Below are positions 29,459 to 38,381 of a stretch of 64,000 nucleotides of DNA, piece after piece (positions within the stretch are counted from its first letter, which is position 1; each line of letters begins with the position of its first letter). A program made the position numbers and the translations under genes. The stretch comes from Hyphomonadaceae bacterium (lineage in GTDB: Bacteria > Pseudomonadota > Alphaproteobacteria > Caulobacterales > Aquidulcibacteraceae): NCBI GenBank assembly GCA_022841905.1, contig JALHQO010000006.1, forward strand, positions 152,859-216,858, read 5' to 3'. The notes beneath the pieces were generated by a model. The model did not search any database, was not told the origin of the DNA, and worked only from the letters and a program-made list of their open reading frames with translations.

Positions 29459-31381
29459 ATGGTTACCCGAACGTGGATGAACAGGCTCGGGAAGCGAAGC
29501 TTCCAGCGCGATCAAGGCGGCAACGTCGCCATGATGTGGGCGCTGATGGGCGCTGTCCTGGTTGGCCTGATCGGGATCACCGTCGATTTCACCCGCGCCC
29601 AGGCCCTGCGGAATCAAATGCAAAATGCGGCCGACGGCGCCGCCTTGGTGGCTGAACGTAGCTCGAACCGCCCAATCGCCGAGCGCACCGCCGCTGCGCG
29701 CGCTTTCTTCGACGCCGAAATGGGCGGCGCCGCGCCGGCCAACGTCACCTTCAACGTCGTCCAGCTTCAAACAGGCGGCCACCAAGTGTCCGCCACCATG
29801 CCGATGCCGCTCAGCTTGGCCCGCATCATCCGCCCCGAAGACTGGGACATCGCGGTTGAAGCCGTGGCCGAGGCCAACGCCAGCCCGCCGATCGAAGTCG
29901 CGCTTGTGCTCGACAATACCGGTTCGATGGCCAACGACATGAACGCACTGCGCAGTGCTGCGTCGCAACTCGCCACGGATTTGCTTTCACTCGATGGCGA
30001 CACCGTGCAAGTCGCGTTGGTGCCCTTCGTCGCGCAAGTGAACATTGGCAATGGCGCCACGCAAATGGCGTGGATGGACACGACCGGCGTTGCGCCGATG
30101 AACGGCGAACTGCTCGAAGACCGCATGATCGGTCGTGTTGCGCGCAACACGACTTCATCGAGCGCACAGTTTACTGGCTCCGATTGCAGCGCGCTCAGCA
30201 CGCTTCCTTACTTCGACAATACGTCCACCGGCACGAATGAGGGCTATCCGGGCCCGTACCGCGTAGAGTGGCGGCGGAGTGGAAACCGCTGCTACGCTTT
30301 CACACCGTCGGACGGCATCAACTATTTCACGCTCTTCAACCTGATCTCGAACGAGACCTGGAAAGGCTGCGTCGAAGCGCGCCCCGAGCCGTTCGACATC
30401 AACGATGCAGCGCCAACGATCGGCGATCCGCGCACGCTGTTCGTGCCGTTCTTCTGGCTCGACACCGGGGGCACTGCCGGTCAGGGCAACTCCAACACGT
30501 CGAGCGCAGTGAATTATCGCAACAACAACAATTCTTATATCGACGACACGCCCGGCGACTTGCGCTACGCGCGTGCTAACAACGTCAATGCCGCGGGCGC
30601 CGCCGCGAACGCCAACATCTTCACGGTGACGATGAGCACGGACGACGACAATACGGTCACCGCCCAACAACTGCGCGAAGCGCGCTTCTTCAACGTCTTC
30701 AAGTATCGCGGTTCTTCAGCTTCACTCGACGCTAGCGCGCCAGATACACGCGGCCCCAACCGCGGCTGCCCGACGCCGATCGTGCCGCTGACGTCGAATG
30801 AAGGCGTCATCCAAACCAATATCGCCGCGATGCGCGATTGGATGGGCGGCGGCACCAATCAGGCTGAAGGCCTGGCTTGGGGCTGGCGCGTGCTTTCGCC
30901 GACGGCGCCGTTCACGGAAGGCGAAGCCTTCAATGCGCAGCGCGATAACGTGCGCAAAGTGATGGTGCTCATGTCCGACGGTGAAAACACCAATGTCGGC
31001 ACCGATGCAGTGATGGCGACCGATTACTCGGCCTACAACTACATGGGCTTTTGGCGTGATTACGCGAGCGGCAATGCGCTCACTCAACTTTTGTTCGGGG
31101 TCCTGCACGGCATCCTGCCGCCCGGCATTATCCGTCGAAATATCGACTCGTCGAACGAGTACGTCGATTACGTCGATGATCGGCAGCGTGCGCTTTGCGA
31201 AGCGATCAAGGATGCCGGCATTGAGATCTATGTCGTCCGCTTCCGGAACGGCAATGAAGACCTGATGCGGGACTGCGCGTCTGGCGACGACCACTTCTTC
31301 AACGCCAACAACGCCGCTGAATTGTCGCAAGCCTTCGACGCGATCGGCACCGGCATCGGCTCGTTGCGTTTGACTCACTGA
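29459..31381 (+). CDS. TadG-like protein with von Willebrand A domain (Flp/Tad pilus type)
   Basis: A 640-residue protein. A positively charged N-terminus precedes one membrane segment in GGNVAMMWALMGAVLVGLIG (TadE/TadG-like motif), followed by RAQALRNQMQNAADGAALVA. A VWA domain starts at PPIEVALVLDNTGSM, where DNTGS stands for the usual MIDAS DxSxS, and its last part contains KVMVLMSDGENTNVG. TadG-type proteins act in Tad pilus assembly or adhesion, but no other tad genes lie in the window. ATG 29459 follows GAGGCGGA. Confidence 0.88.
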   Translation: MVTRTWMNRLGKRSFQRDQGGNVAMMWALMGAVLVGLIGITVDFTRAQALRNQMQNAADGAALVAERSSNRPIAERTAAARAFFDAEMGGAAPANVTFNVVQLQTGGHQVSATMPMPLSLARIIRPEDWDIAVEAVAEANASPPIEVALVLDNTGSMANDMNALRSAASQLATDLLSLDGDTVQVALVPFVAQVNIGNGATQMAWMDTTGVAPMNGELLEDRMIGRVARNTTSSSAQFTGSDCSALSTLPYFDNTSTGTNEGYPGPYRVEWRRSGNRCYAFTPSDGINYFTLFNLISNETWKGCVEARPEPFDINDAAPTIGDPRTLFVPFFWLDTGGTAGQGNSNTSSAVNYRNNNNSYIDDTPGDLRYARANNVNAAGAAANANIFTVTMSTDDDNTVTAQQLREARFFNVFKYRGSSASLDASAPDTRGPNRGCPTPIVPLTSNEGVIQTNIAAMRDWMGGGTNQAEGLAWGWRVLSPTAPFTEGEAFNAQRDNVRKVMVLMSDGENTNVGTDAVMATDYSAYNYMGFWRDYASGNALTQLLFGVLHGILPPGIIRRNIDSSNEYVDYVDDRQRALCEAIKDAGIEIYVVRFRNGNEDLMRDCASGDDHFFNANNAAELSQAFDAIGTGIGSLRLTH

Positions 31382-31383
31382 TA

Positions 31384-31447
31384 GGGACGAGGGATTGGGG
31401 ACGAGGGACTAGAAGGCGCTCGTCCCTAGTCCCGCATCTCTAGTCCC
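31384..31447. repeat. Interleaved inverted repeats of GGGACGAG / CTAGTCCC
   Basis: GGGACGAG is at 31384-31391 and 31398-31405, CTCGTCCC at 31419-31426, GGGACTAG at 31405-31412, and CTAGTCCC at 31426-31433 and 31440-31447. Together they build a strong hairpin between the convergent TadG and panD genes, overlapping the panD stop. Like the repeat at 9646, it looks like a bidirectional terminator made of a dispersed repeat. Confidence 0.75.
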
Positions 31448-31793
31448 TAAGAATCTCGTTCTTCTCATCCAGCAGCACGACGCTGGGCGCATAGTTGCGG
31501 GCTTCTTCGGCGGGCATTTGGCAATAGGCGATGACGATGATCGGGTCGCCGAGTTGCGCCAGTCGTGCAGCCGCGCCGTTTATGCCGAAGGTTTTCGAGC
31601 CGCGCGGCGCTTCGATGGCGTAGGTCGTAAAGCGTGCGCCATTGTTGATGTTCAGCACATCGACTTGCTCATGCGGCAAGATGTTTGCGCGCTCCATTAA
31701 GTCCGCATCGATCGAGATCGAGCCTTCATAGTGCAAGTCGCATTGCGTCACGCGCGCGCGATGCAGCTTGCCCTTCAGCAGCGTGACGATCAT
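31440..31793 (-). CDS. panD: Aspartate 1-decarboxylase
   Basis: A 117-residue pyruvoyl enzyme that makes beta-alanine from aspartate for pantothenate and CoA synthesis. The self-cleavage site Gly24-Ser25 is intact ([10 protein letters not shown]), and [20 protein letters not shown] and IIVIAYCQM are standard. The start ATG overlaps the stop of the upstream TIR-TonB gene by ATGA, an odd partner for a vitamin gene. Length is normal for the family. Confidence 0.95.
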   Translation of the reverse strand: MIVTLLKGKLHRARVTQCDLHYEGSISIDADLMERANILPHEQVDVLNINNGARFTTYAIEAPRGSKTFGINGAAARLAQLGDPIIVIAYCQMPAEEARNYAPSVVLLDEKNEILRD

Positions 31794-33427
31794 TCAGCCG
31801 GCGCCTGAAACTGCACGACGAGACGAGCCGGCGATCCGACGGCGCTCGATCCATCGCTGCGGGTTGGGTTGGCGCGATAGGACGACGAGGCGGCCAGCGC
31901 AGCCCGACCGAAGCCCAGCCCCGCTGGCGATTCACTGGCGACGCTGCAGTTGACAGAAAGGTTGGCCAACACGGAACAGCTCAGCTCAACACGCCCGCCC
32001 AACCCATCGCGCAGCGCCCGATCAGGATAGAGATCGCTGATCCGGCGCGCGGATGGACGTTGGGCCCACGATACGGTTGCGGCACGCGCTGGCGTCGGCG
32101 GCCGCGTCGATACAGGCGCGGTGGTTGTCGGCGCTGGATTAAGTGGCACTGGGCTAACGCTTGGCACGGTCGATGGCGCTGAAGAGCCAGGCGATAGCGA
32201 AACTGGACCGCCGCTATTTGGCGGCGAACCGCCTGCCCATGATGTTGTCGGCGCCGGCGGAGGCGCTTCGACTTCGCGCTCAGGGCGCGGCTGTTCGCGC
32301 GGTGTTGGTTCGCGCGCCGCTGGTTCGCGTGTCGCGACTTCCGGGCGACGCGGCGTGGGATCGATCGCTTCGTCGAGCGAGAGCGGATCGGGGGCGCCAT
32401 CCGGCTCGGCGCTCATCGGCGCATCGGCGTTGGGATCGCTCGGCGCTGCGATCTGCTCTTCTTGCGCGCCGCCGACATCCTGCATGCCGCCGCCAAAATA
32501 GAGCCCGCCGGCAAGCGCTGCACCGCCGAGCAGGGCAACGAGGATGAACGCACGCAACGCCCCGCCTTCGCGGCGCGGCGGTTCGCGCAGATCGGCGCGA
32601 TCGTAAGAGCGCTCCGGCGGCGGTGGCGGACGGCGTTGCGGCTCAGGCCGGCGCACGGCGGCTGGCGGCGGATCGAGACGGCGTGGTTCGCGCGTCGGCG
32701 GCATCGCAACGCGCGGTGTGATCGGCGCACGCGGTGGCGGCGCTGGCGGCGGGGTTGGGCGAGGCGCTGGCGCGCGGACGTCCGCTTGCGCGTTGGTTAA
32801 TTGCTTCAAGCGCAGTTCGGCGACTTCGGCGAAAGCGCCTTCTGGGCCGAAGCGGGCGAGGTAGTCCATGAAGTCGGACGGATTGCGGCTGTCGCGAATG
32901 GCGCGCCAGTGTTCGGCATCGGTGCTGAGCGGATCGGCGCCGGGACGCGTGAAGGTCGGCGGCTGCGGGGCCGGAGGCGGCGGCGGCGGCGCCGCGCGGC
33001 GGGGTTGCGGGGGCGGATCGTAGGCCGGCGCTTCGGGCGCGGTATTGGCGCCGACGCCAGCGCGGGCTGCGTTCACCATGCGGTCGACAGCGAAGAAGAG
33101 CGGATCGAGTGCGGGATCGTTGGGATCGCCGTCCCAACGCGAGAGATCGAACGCCAAAGCATCGCCAATACTGGACGGCGGCGGCGGATCGATGAGGCTG
33201 GCGACGACGGCTTTGTTGGCGTTAATCACGCGCTGTGCCGCATCGAGAAAGGGGCGTGAGCGGATCGAGGCTTGCGACCAGACCACCAGGCCCGCGCCGC
33301 TCGAACGCAATGCGCCGTCGCTCGAAGGGGCCCCGCCTATGGAAAAGCCGGCAGCTTCGAACATTTCCGCAAGCGCCTTGGCTTGCGGTTCGTCCTCACG
33401 GACACAAACAATGAGTACGTCGGCCAT
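31790..33427 (-). CDS. TIR-like domain / transmembrane / TonB C-terminal fusion protein
   Basis: A 545-residue protein in four parts. Residues 1 to about 100 form a TIR-like fold ([20 protein letters not shown], later [20 protein letters not shown]). A long Pro/Arg-rich linker follows, then one membrane helix ([20 protein letters not shown], about residues 300-320), then an outside Pro-rich stretch. The tail is a TonB-C-like domain ([20 protein letters not shown], then [17 protein letters not shown]). TIR domains signal or cleave NAD; TonB-C domains contact outer-membrane receptors. It could connect envelope sensing to a cytoplasmic response, but a TIR catalytic Glu is not clear. Start ATG 33427 was chosen for the TIR strand MADVLIV. 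Confidence 0.75.
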   Translation of the reverse strand: MADVLIVCVREDEPQAKALAEMFEAAGFSIGGAPSSDGALRSSGAGLVVWSQASIRSRPFLDAAQRVINANKAVVASLIDPPPPSSIGDALAFDLSRWDGDPNDPALDPLFFAVDRMVNAARAGVGANTAPEAPAYDPPPQPRRAAPPPPPPAPQPPTFTRPGADPLSTDAEHWRAIRDSRNPSDFMDYLARFGPEGAFAEVAELRLKQLTNAQADVRAPAPRPTPPPAPPPRAPITPRVAMPPTREPRRLDPPPAAVRRPEPQRRPPPPPERSYDRADLREPPRREGGALRAFILVALLGGAALAGGLYFGGGMQDVGGAQEEQIAAPSDPNADAPMSAEPDGAPDPLSLDEAIDPTPRRPEVATREPAAREPTPREQPRPEREVEAPPPAPTTSWAGGSPPNSGGPVSLSPGSSAPSTVPSVSPVPLNPAPTTTAPVSTRPPTPARAATVSWAQRPSARRISDLYPDRALRDGLGGRVELSCSVLANLSVNCSVASESPAGLGFGRAALAASSSYRANPTRSDGSSAVGSPARLVVQFQAPAE

Positions 33428-33531
33428 GACGCCTCCTGCGTCCCCCCAAGGTCCCCATGCGGCTTTCGGGCCATAGCACGGAAGATTTCGGCACAACACC
33501 GTCTATGACGCTTAACCGTGATGAAAACGCA

Positions 33532-34143
33532 TCAAGCCACTGCTTTGAAAACGCCGCTCTCCTGGTCGAGCACTTCAAGGCCGCCATCGGCGACGCCGTA
33601 GCGTGCGCCTGCCAGCTGTAATCCGCGTGCCTCAATCGCTTCCTTGACGAATGGAAAGGTCGCCAGATTTTCCAGCGTGACGCGGATGGATTCATGTTCG
33701 AGGTCGGAGCAGGGGTCCGCACTTTGGCTCTCGAGCACCCGGCTTTTGGCCCGGTCGAGCAGGCTGATCCAGGCGTCTAGGAAGGAGTGCGGATCGCGTG
33801 TCCGTTCCTGAAGTGCTGCCGCGACGCCGCCGCATTGGGCGTGACCGAGCACCAGGATGATTTCCACCTTGAGGTGCAGGACGGCGAATTCGATCGCCGC
33901 ACTCACGCCGTGGAAACCGGGCGCATCCTCGAAAGGCGGGGCCAGATTGGCGACGTTGCGGACGACGAAAAGTTCGCCCGGCCCTGCATTGAAGATGGTC
34001 GCCGGATCGACCCGGCTGTCGGCGCAGGCGATCACCAAGGTTTTCGGTGATTGGCCGCGCTCGGCCAAAACGCGGTGGAGGCTCTGCAACTCCGGCCAGC
34101 GTTGCTCGCGATAGACGCGATATCCTTCGATCAAATGCTGCAT
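33532..34143 (-). CDS. Beta-class carbonic anhydrase
   Basis: A 203-residue zinc enzyme that interconverts CO2 and bicarbonate. The Zn ligands are Cys and Asp in LVIACADSR (CxDSR) and His-x2-Cys in GHAQCGGVAAAL. It belongs to the bacterial beta class, of standard length. Bicarbonate it supplies could feed carbamoyl phosphate and biotin enzymes. It is divergent from the lipoprotein gene; the 110-base gap shows a GGGGAGA ribosome site for the latter. Confidence 0.94.
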   Translation of the reverse strand: MQHLIEGYRVYREQRWPELQSLHRVLAERGQSPKTLVIACADSRVDPATIFNAGPGELFVVRNVANLAPPFEDAPGFHGVSAAIEFAVLHLKVEIILVLGHAQCGGVAAALQERTRDPHSFLDAWISLLDRAKSRVLESQSADPCSDLEHESIRVTLENLATFPFVKEAIEARGLQLAGARYGVADGGLEVLDQESGVFKAVA

Positions 34144-34252
34144 GCGCGTCCTTCAAGCGGTTGGCGCGGCGAAGTGCAAGGGGTCCCAGCGGGGGAAGGC
34201 GCTTGGCGCACTTGCGGCGGCGGAGGCAATCTCGCCGGCGGGGAGACTGCCG

Positions 34253-35425
34253 ATGAAATCGTTTGCCGCTCTGATCGCCGCTTGCGCGCTGCTCGGCGCC
34301 TGCGCCTCCGGGGCGATGCCGTCGCAGCGGGGCGATCTTGCGCGCCAGATCGCTGACGACGCTGCCGCGTTTAACGACGCCTACGCGCAAGCGGTGCAAG
34401 CTCAAATCCTGCTCAACGTCATGCGCGCCCGCGATCGGCTGCCGCGTCACTACCTCGCCATGACCGGCATCGCCGACAGCCCATCGTGGCGCTATCGGCA
34501 GAACGTCGGCATCGGTTCGATCCCGCTCGGCGAAGGCAGCGCGCCGTGGGGCTTCGGCAATGTCGGCATCGAGCGCGAAACCCAAACGCGCCCGACCTAC
34601 GCCGTGCAGCCGTTCGGCGCGGAAACGCTGACGCGCACCGTGTTCGACGCCACCCAGCCTTACGTGTTCGCGCACTATTGGCGCAGCGGCTGGCCGCGCG
34701 ATCTGCTCACACTGGTGATGGTGGAGCGGATCACGCGCATTGGCGCTGATGGCCACGCGTACGTTTACAACAACGAAGCCAACGAGATTTTCCGCAACTG
34801 CGCCGCTGATGTGGACACGGGCGGCTGCGAGTTCGTTCGTGAGCTGCGCGACTTCATCGGCAATGTCACGCCGCACAGCCAGATCTCGACCGATCCGAGC
34901 GCGCGCGCGATTTGCGGGCTGGTCGATGCTTATGCGCCGTCGCGGCCAGTGCGTGCGACGCCGCCTTCGGCGCAGGAACAATGTGCGCCAACTTTCGTGG
35001 TTGGCGACGACACCTATGTCTTCCGCCTGCGCTCGCTCGACGACATGATCTATTATGTCGGCGAACTCTTGCGCGCCGGCACAATGGAAGCGGGTCCAGG
35101 CCAAGCCATCGATGCGCAGCTCACTGTCGGCGCCGCTGGTTTGCGCGGTGGCGGCGAAGGCGTGCCGCTGTTTCGCGTGTTGCCGCATGGCGCCGCGGAT
35201 CACGGCCGCCTCTATGGCGCTGAAGTTCTCTATGGCGGCGTACGCTATCATGCCGGCCCCGCGATTTCGCGTTCGTGTGGCGCAGCTACGGCGGTGGGCC
35301 CATGCCAAGATAATGCAGAAGAGGGCGATCGCTCTTCTTCCGTGCTTTCGCTGATCGCGGAAATCTTGGCGCTCAACCAATCGCCCGACGCGATCCTTGC
35401 GCCGAACCGGCTGATCGCGGAGTAG
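34253..35425 (+). CDS. Putative lipoprotein of unknown function
   Basis: A 390-residue protein with a lipoprotein signal (MKSFAALIAACALLGACASG, lipobox LGAC at residue 17). I do not recognise the domain. Visible features are a helical start (AFNDAYAQAVQAQILLNVMR, then ARDRLPRHYLAMTGI), several aromatic-rich strands, and a conserved-looking ETLTRTVFDATQPYVFAHYW. Four cysteines (NCAADVDTGGCEF, then SARAICG, AQEQCAP) could form disulfides outside the membrane. ATG 34253 follows GGGGAGA. It is followed 38 bases later by a small membrane protein. Confidence 0.75.
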   Translation: MKSFAALIAACALLGACASGAMPSQRGDLARQIADDAAAFNDAYAQAVQAQILLNVMRARDRLPRHYLAMTGIADSPSWRYRQNVGIGSIPLGEGSAPWGFGNVGIERETQTRPTYAVQPFGAETLTRTVFDATQPYVFAHYWRSGWPRDLLTLVMVERITRIGADGHAYVYNNEANEIFRNCAADVDTGGCEFVRELRDFIGNVTPHSQISTDPSARAICGLVDAYAPSRPVRATPPSAQEQCAPTFVVGDDTYVFRLRSLDDMIYYVGELLRAGTMEAGPGQAIDAQLTVGAAGLRGGGEGVPLFRVLPHGAADHGRLYGAEVLYGGVRYHAGPAISRSCGAATAVGPCQDNAEEGDRSSSVLSLIAEILALNQSPDAILAPNRLIAE

Positions 35426-35463
35426 CCATTGCGCTCGCCGCCCATCGCGCTTAAGTCGCGCTG

Positions 35464-35949
35464 ATGCGTGGCACCATTCTCGGCGTTTATGACGGACGCG
35501 GCGTTCTGCTTGGCCCCAACGATCAGCGGGTGGAATTTCCGCTGAGCGAATGGCGCTCGGCCGGATCGCCGACGGCTGGCCAGATCGTCGATTATGTCGA
35601 AGAGGGCGGCCAAGCGCGCGGCGTGTTCGCGGCGCCCGGCGCTTGGGCGGGTGCTCGTGGCGTCTCTCAACCGACGTCCACCGCAACGGTGTTGGGCGCG
35701 ATCGGCTGCGTCTGTTTGGTGTTGGGCTTCATCATTCCGCTTCTGCCGACGGTCGCGGCTTTCGTGCTGGGCGTGATCGGCGCCGGCCAGGCGCGTGAGA
35801 CGAGCGACGAGACCGGCCTGCTGCTCTCGCGCATCTCGTGGATCGGCGCGCTGGTGCTGCTGGTGATCGGCTTTGTGTTCATGGGCGCGCTTCTCGCCTT
35901 TATCGGCACGATCGGCTGGTCGGCGGTCTGGCACGAACTCAATCTCTAG
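35464..35949 (+). CDS. Small membrane protein, DUF4190-like
   Basis: A 161-residue protein. The first ~70 residues are soluble (GTILGVYDGRGVLLGPNDQR), then come two or three membrane segments (ATVLGAIGCVCLVLGFIIPL; VAAFVLGVIGAGQA; GALVLLVIGFVFMGALLAFI). The arrangement resembles DUF4190-type membrane proteins with an N-terminal cold-shock-like or SH3-like stretch. Function is unknown. The stop overlaps the convergent VOC gene in the palindrome CTAG. Confidence 0.7.
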   Translation: MRGTILGVYDGRGVLLGPNDQRVEFPLSEWRSAGSPTAGQIVDYVEEGGQARGVFAAPGAWAGARGVSQPTSTATVLGAIGCVCLVLGFIIPLLPTVAAFVLGVIGAGQARETSDETGLLLSRISWIGALVLLVIGFVFMGALLAFIGTIGWSAVWHELNL

Positions 35950-36575
35950 AACGACATCTCCGTTTCATCGCTGACGGCGAATTCCCGGATCCCGTTTTGG
36001 TGCGCGAGGAATATCTGCGGCCAATCGCGTTCGAGCACGGTCAGCACGTCATAGAGATCGAACGGACCGAGCGAGGCTTTGTAGTCGCCGAAGCGATCCT
36101 GCAGAGCGCGCCACGCCTCTTCGTCGCCGTCGACTTTCACGAGCGACCAAAGCGCGCCATCGCGGATGACGAGGTGCAGATTGTCTGCGCCCGGCGCTGC
36201 ATCGAGGCGCCACGGTGGGTAGCGGCGGTTCTCGCCGGCGTTGAACAAGCAAAGCTGATTGCCGGCCGGATCGCGCAACCACGCTTCATGCCACAACCAT
36301 GTCTGCATCGTGGGCGGCCGCTCGATGATGACGCCGGCATGCGCGAGGCGGCTGGCTTCGAAAACGACATCGTTCACTTCGAAATAAAGCTGTGGCGCGT
36401 TCTCGCGCGGCATTGGGCCGTCGGCGACGTGCAGTGAGAAGGTGGCCTCGCCATCGGGAAGCTCAAAGCGCGCATAATGAGCGCTCTTCACGATCAGCCG
36501 GAGGCCGAGCAATTGGTAGAAGGCGATCGAAGCGTCGAGGTCGGTGGCGGCGGCGGTGATTTGGTTTAGGCGCAT
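35946..36575 (-). CDS. VOC (glyoxalase/bleomycin-resistance) superfamily protein
   Basis: A 209-residue protein with two VOC beta-alpha-beta-beta-beta modules. The first is RLNQITAAATDLDASIAFYQ to ATFSLHV, continuing through LYFEVNDVVFEASRLAHAGV to WLRDPAGNQLCLFNAG. The rest (GADNLHLVIRDGALWSLVKV) is an unrelated C-terminal extension with a helix-rich tail. Possible metal ligands are Glu or His in the first module. The substrate is unknown; family members include glyoxalases, dioxygenases and drug-binding proteins. No operon partner is seen. Confidence 0.8.
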   Translation of the reverse strand: MRLNQITAAATDLDASIAFYQLLGLRLIVKSAHYARFELPDGEATFSLHVADGPMPRENAPQLYFEVNDVVFEASRLAHAGVIIERPPTMQTWLWHEAWLRDPAGNQLCLFNAGENRRYPPWRLDAAPGADNLHLVIRDGALWSLVKVDGDEEAWRALQDRFGDYKASLGPFDLYDVLTVLERDWPQIFLAHQNGIREFAVSDETEMSF

Positions 36576-36609
36576 GGCGCCATCTTATCACACGCTGGCG
36601 GCTGTTGGA

Positions 36610-37191
36610 TTAGTTTGGCGTCAACACGGTGGCGAGCGCCTGGATCGCGCGTGATGCGCTTTTGTGCGGCATGGATGACGCTTGCGCTTTCGAGATGACC
36701 ATCGCACCTTCCATCGCCGTCAGCATGGCGGAGGCGAAGATGGCAGCGTTGGCCGCGCTCATGCCGCGCGTTTCAGCGGCGAGGCGGATTTCCGCTTCCC
36801 AGGATTCGAATGCACCACGCACCGCTTCGGCCAGCTTTGAATCGCTGCTGCCGAAGCCGGTGGCGATCGCCGCCATCGGGCACGACGCTTCGTAGCAGCG
36901 CTCTTTGCTTTCCTTGGCGGTGGTCTTGAACACTTGCTCGATGAACTGATCGAGCGTGACGCCGCTCTCGTGCAGCGCGCGAAACCGCGCCGCGACTTCC
37001 GTGCCGACACGGGCGACGACTTCGGCGCCGATCTGGGGCTTGCCGCCGGGAAAGTGGAAATAGAGCGAACCGCGGGGCGCGCCGGATTTCTCCAGCAGTT
37101 CGGCGACGCCGACGCCGTCATAGCCGCGCGCTCCAAAGAGCTCGACGGCGGCGGTCAGCATGTCTTCGCGCGCGGATGAAACTTTGGCCAT
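36610..37191 (-). CDS. TetR/AcrR-family repressor
   Basis: A 193-residue regulator. The HTH reads MLTAAVELFGARGYDGVGVA, then ELLEKSGAPRGSLYFHFPGG, which is the LmrA/YxaF-like subgroup pattern (GSLYFHFPGGK). The effector domain includes CYEASCPMAAIATGF with two cysteines. The divergent promoter region at 37211-37257 holds two copies of a GACCGGTC-centred palindrome, as expected for this subgroup. It is divergent from a small secreted protein gene, which is probably under its control. Confidence 0.92.
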   Translation of the reverse strand: MAKVSSAREDMLTAAVELFGARGYDGVGVAELLEKSGAPRGSLYFHFPGGKPQIGAEVVARVGTEVAARFRALHESGVTLDQFIEQVFKTTAKESKERCYEASCPMAAIATGFGSSDSKLAEAVRGAFESWEAEIRLAAETRGMSAANAAIFASAMLTAMEGAMVISKAQASSMPHKSASRAIQALATVLTPN

Positions 37192-37210
37192 GGCGGAAAA
37201 ATAGCACTTG

Positions 37211-37257
37211 TATGACGACCGGTCTAGTGATATCCAACAAATAGACCGGTCGTCATA
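37211..37257. promoter_or_regulatory. Paired TetR operators, TATGACGACCGGTCTA and its exact complement
   Basis: The left arm 37211-37226 and the right arm 37242-37257 are perfect complements over 16 bases, separated by 15. Each contains GACCGGTC, the core of TAGACCGGTCTA-type sites of TetR/LmrA-like repressors. The spacing fits two dimers side by side controlling both the tetR gene and the 37293 gene. Confidence 0.8.
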
Positions 37258-37292
37258 GTAGACGCCGGCGTCTCTTCCCCGGAGGGTTACAC

Positions 37293-37598
37293 ATGAAGAA
37301 TTTCCTGTTTTCGGCCATGGCGTTAGCCGCTTTCGGCCTGCCCGGCATCGCGTCCGCCGACGTGGTCGCTGACCGCACCCAGGCGATCACGCTCTGCCGC
37401 GCCGAAGTGGCGGCTCAGACCGGCGCCGAGCCGTCGCAGGTCCGCCTCGACCAAGTGAATGTCCGCCCGCGCTTGGTGCGCGTCGACTTCGACCTTTGGA
37501 CCGACGGCCAGCTCCGCAACATCCGCTGCGAAGTCACCCGCGGCGCTGAGCTGACCATCGCGTCGATCACGCCGGCGCTGCAGGTCGCCTCGAACTGA
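37293..37598 (+). CDS. Small secreted protein, unknown
   Basis: A 101-residue protein with a clear signal peptide (MKNFLFSAMALAAFGLPGIA, cut after ASA). The mature part has two cysteines (TLCRAEV and IRCEV) that could form one disulfide, and a repetitive VRLDQVNVRPRLVRVDFDLW. I do not recognise the family. ATG 37293 follows GGAGGG at ideal spacing, and the gene faces the double TetR operator, so expression is probably TetR-controlled. A strong terminator follows at 37648. Confidence 0.8.
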   Translation: MKNFLFSAMALAAFGLPGIASADVVADRTQAITLCRAEVAAQTGAEPSQVRLDQVNVRPRLVRVDFDLWTDGQLRNIRCEVTRGAELTIASITPALQVASN

Positions 37599-37647
37599 GC
37601 CTTTGCCCGCGCATCCGTCGCCTCCCGCGCGGATGTGTTGACTGCCT

Positions 37648-37680
37648 GAGCGCTCCCGGAAACGGGGGCGCTCTTTTCTT
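37648..37680 (+). terminator. Rho-independent terminator
   Basis: An 11-bp stem GAGCGCTCCCG/CGGGGGCGCTC (one G-T pair), a GAAA loop and a TTTTCTT tail, 50 bases after the small secreted protein gene. Confidence 0.9.
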
Positions 37681-37733
37681 GGTAGGGCGAACGACGTTGC
37701 CGCCGGTTGCGGCTCGCGCTCTAAGCTCGCGTC

Positions 37734-38336
37734 ATGGCCGAGATCGCAACATTGTTCGTCACCAAGCTCTACCGCGCGGCGGTGGAAGGCGTGGACCTGC
37801 GCGATCTGGCCAAGAGCTGCCGCGTGATCGCCGCTGACGATGCGGCGGGGCAGGCGTGGAGCAGAGAGAAACACTATCGCGGCTACACCTCCTATGCCTC
37901 GCTCGACGATCTGCCGAAGCGCGATCCCAGTATAGGCGCACTCGCCAAGCTGTTGGATAAGCACGCCGCCGCTTTTGCGCGCGAACTGCATTTCGATTTG
38001 AGTGGGCGAAAGCTGAAACTGGATTCGATCTGGATCAACGTGCTGGAATCTGGCGGCGTTCATACCGGGCACATTCATCCGCACAGCGTCTTGAGCGGCA
38101 CGTTCTATGTCGAGACGCCGCCCGGCTCGTCGGCGTTGAAACTGGAAGATCCGCGCCATCCACTGATGATGGCCGCACCACAACGCAGCGACGATTCGCC
38201 GGAGAGTGAGCGGACGTTTGTCTATGTCACGCCGAAGGCTGGCGAAGTGCTGATGTGGGAAAGCTTCGTGCGCCATGAAGTGCCGGCGAATGGCGCCAAG
38301 AAACCGCGCATCTCGATCAGCTTCAATTACGCGTAA
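37734..38336 (+). CDS. Putative 2OG-Fe(II) oxygenase (TIGR02466 family)
   Basis: A 200-residue protein. The metal/2-oxoglutarate segment reads HTGHIHPHSVLSGTFYVETP, with a distal His in SFVRHEVPAN and a C-terminal Arg in KKPRISISFNYA. This is the pattern of the TIGR02466 family, related to prolyl-hydroxylase-like oxygenases, whose substrate is unknown. The fold call rests on motif spacing rather than on a solved relative. It is not obviously in an operon. Confidence 0.75.
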   Translation: MAEIATLFVTKLYRAAVEGVDLRDLAKSCRVIAADDAAGQAWSREKHYRGYTSYASLDDLPKRDPSIGALAKLLDKHAAAFARELHFDLSGRKLKLDSIWINVLESGGVHTGHIHPHSVLSGTFYVETPPGSSALKLEDPRHPLMMAAPQRSDDSPESERTFVYVTPKAGEVLMWESFVRHEVPANGAKKPRISISFNYA

Positions 38337-38343
38337 GGCGGGT

Positions 38344-38372
38344 GAGGGCGCACGCTTTGGGCGCGCGCCCTC
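38344..38372. terminator. Hairpin between convergent genes
   Basis: GAGGGCGC (38344-38351) pairs with GCGCCCTC (38365-38372) between the oxygenase and the outer-membrane protein. There is no T-run on either strand, so termination efficiency is uncertain. Confidence 0.5.
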
Positions 38373-38381
38373 GAAGAACCG

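Noticed and set aside
33692..35686. A 664-residue open frame on the minus strand
   Set aside because: It runs through the lipoprotein gene and part of the carbonic anhydrase gene, is Arg/Ala/His-rich without domains, and has codon use of a shadow frame.
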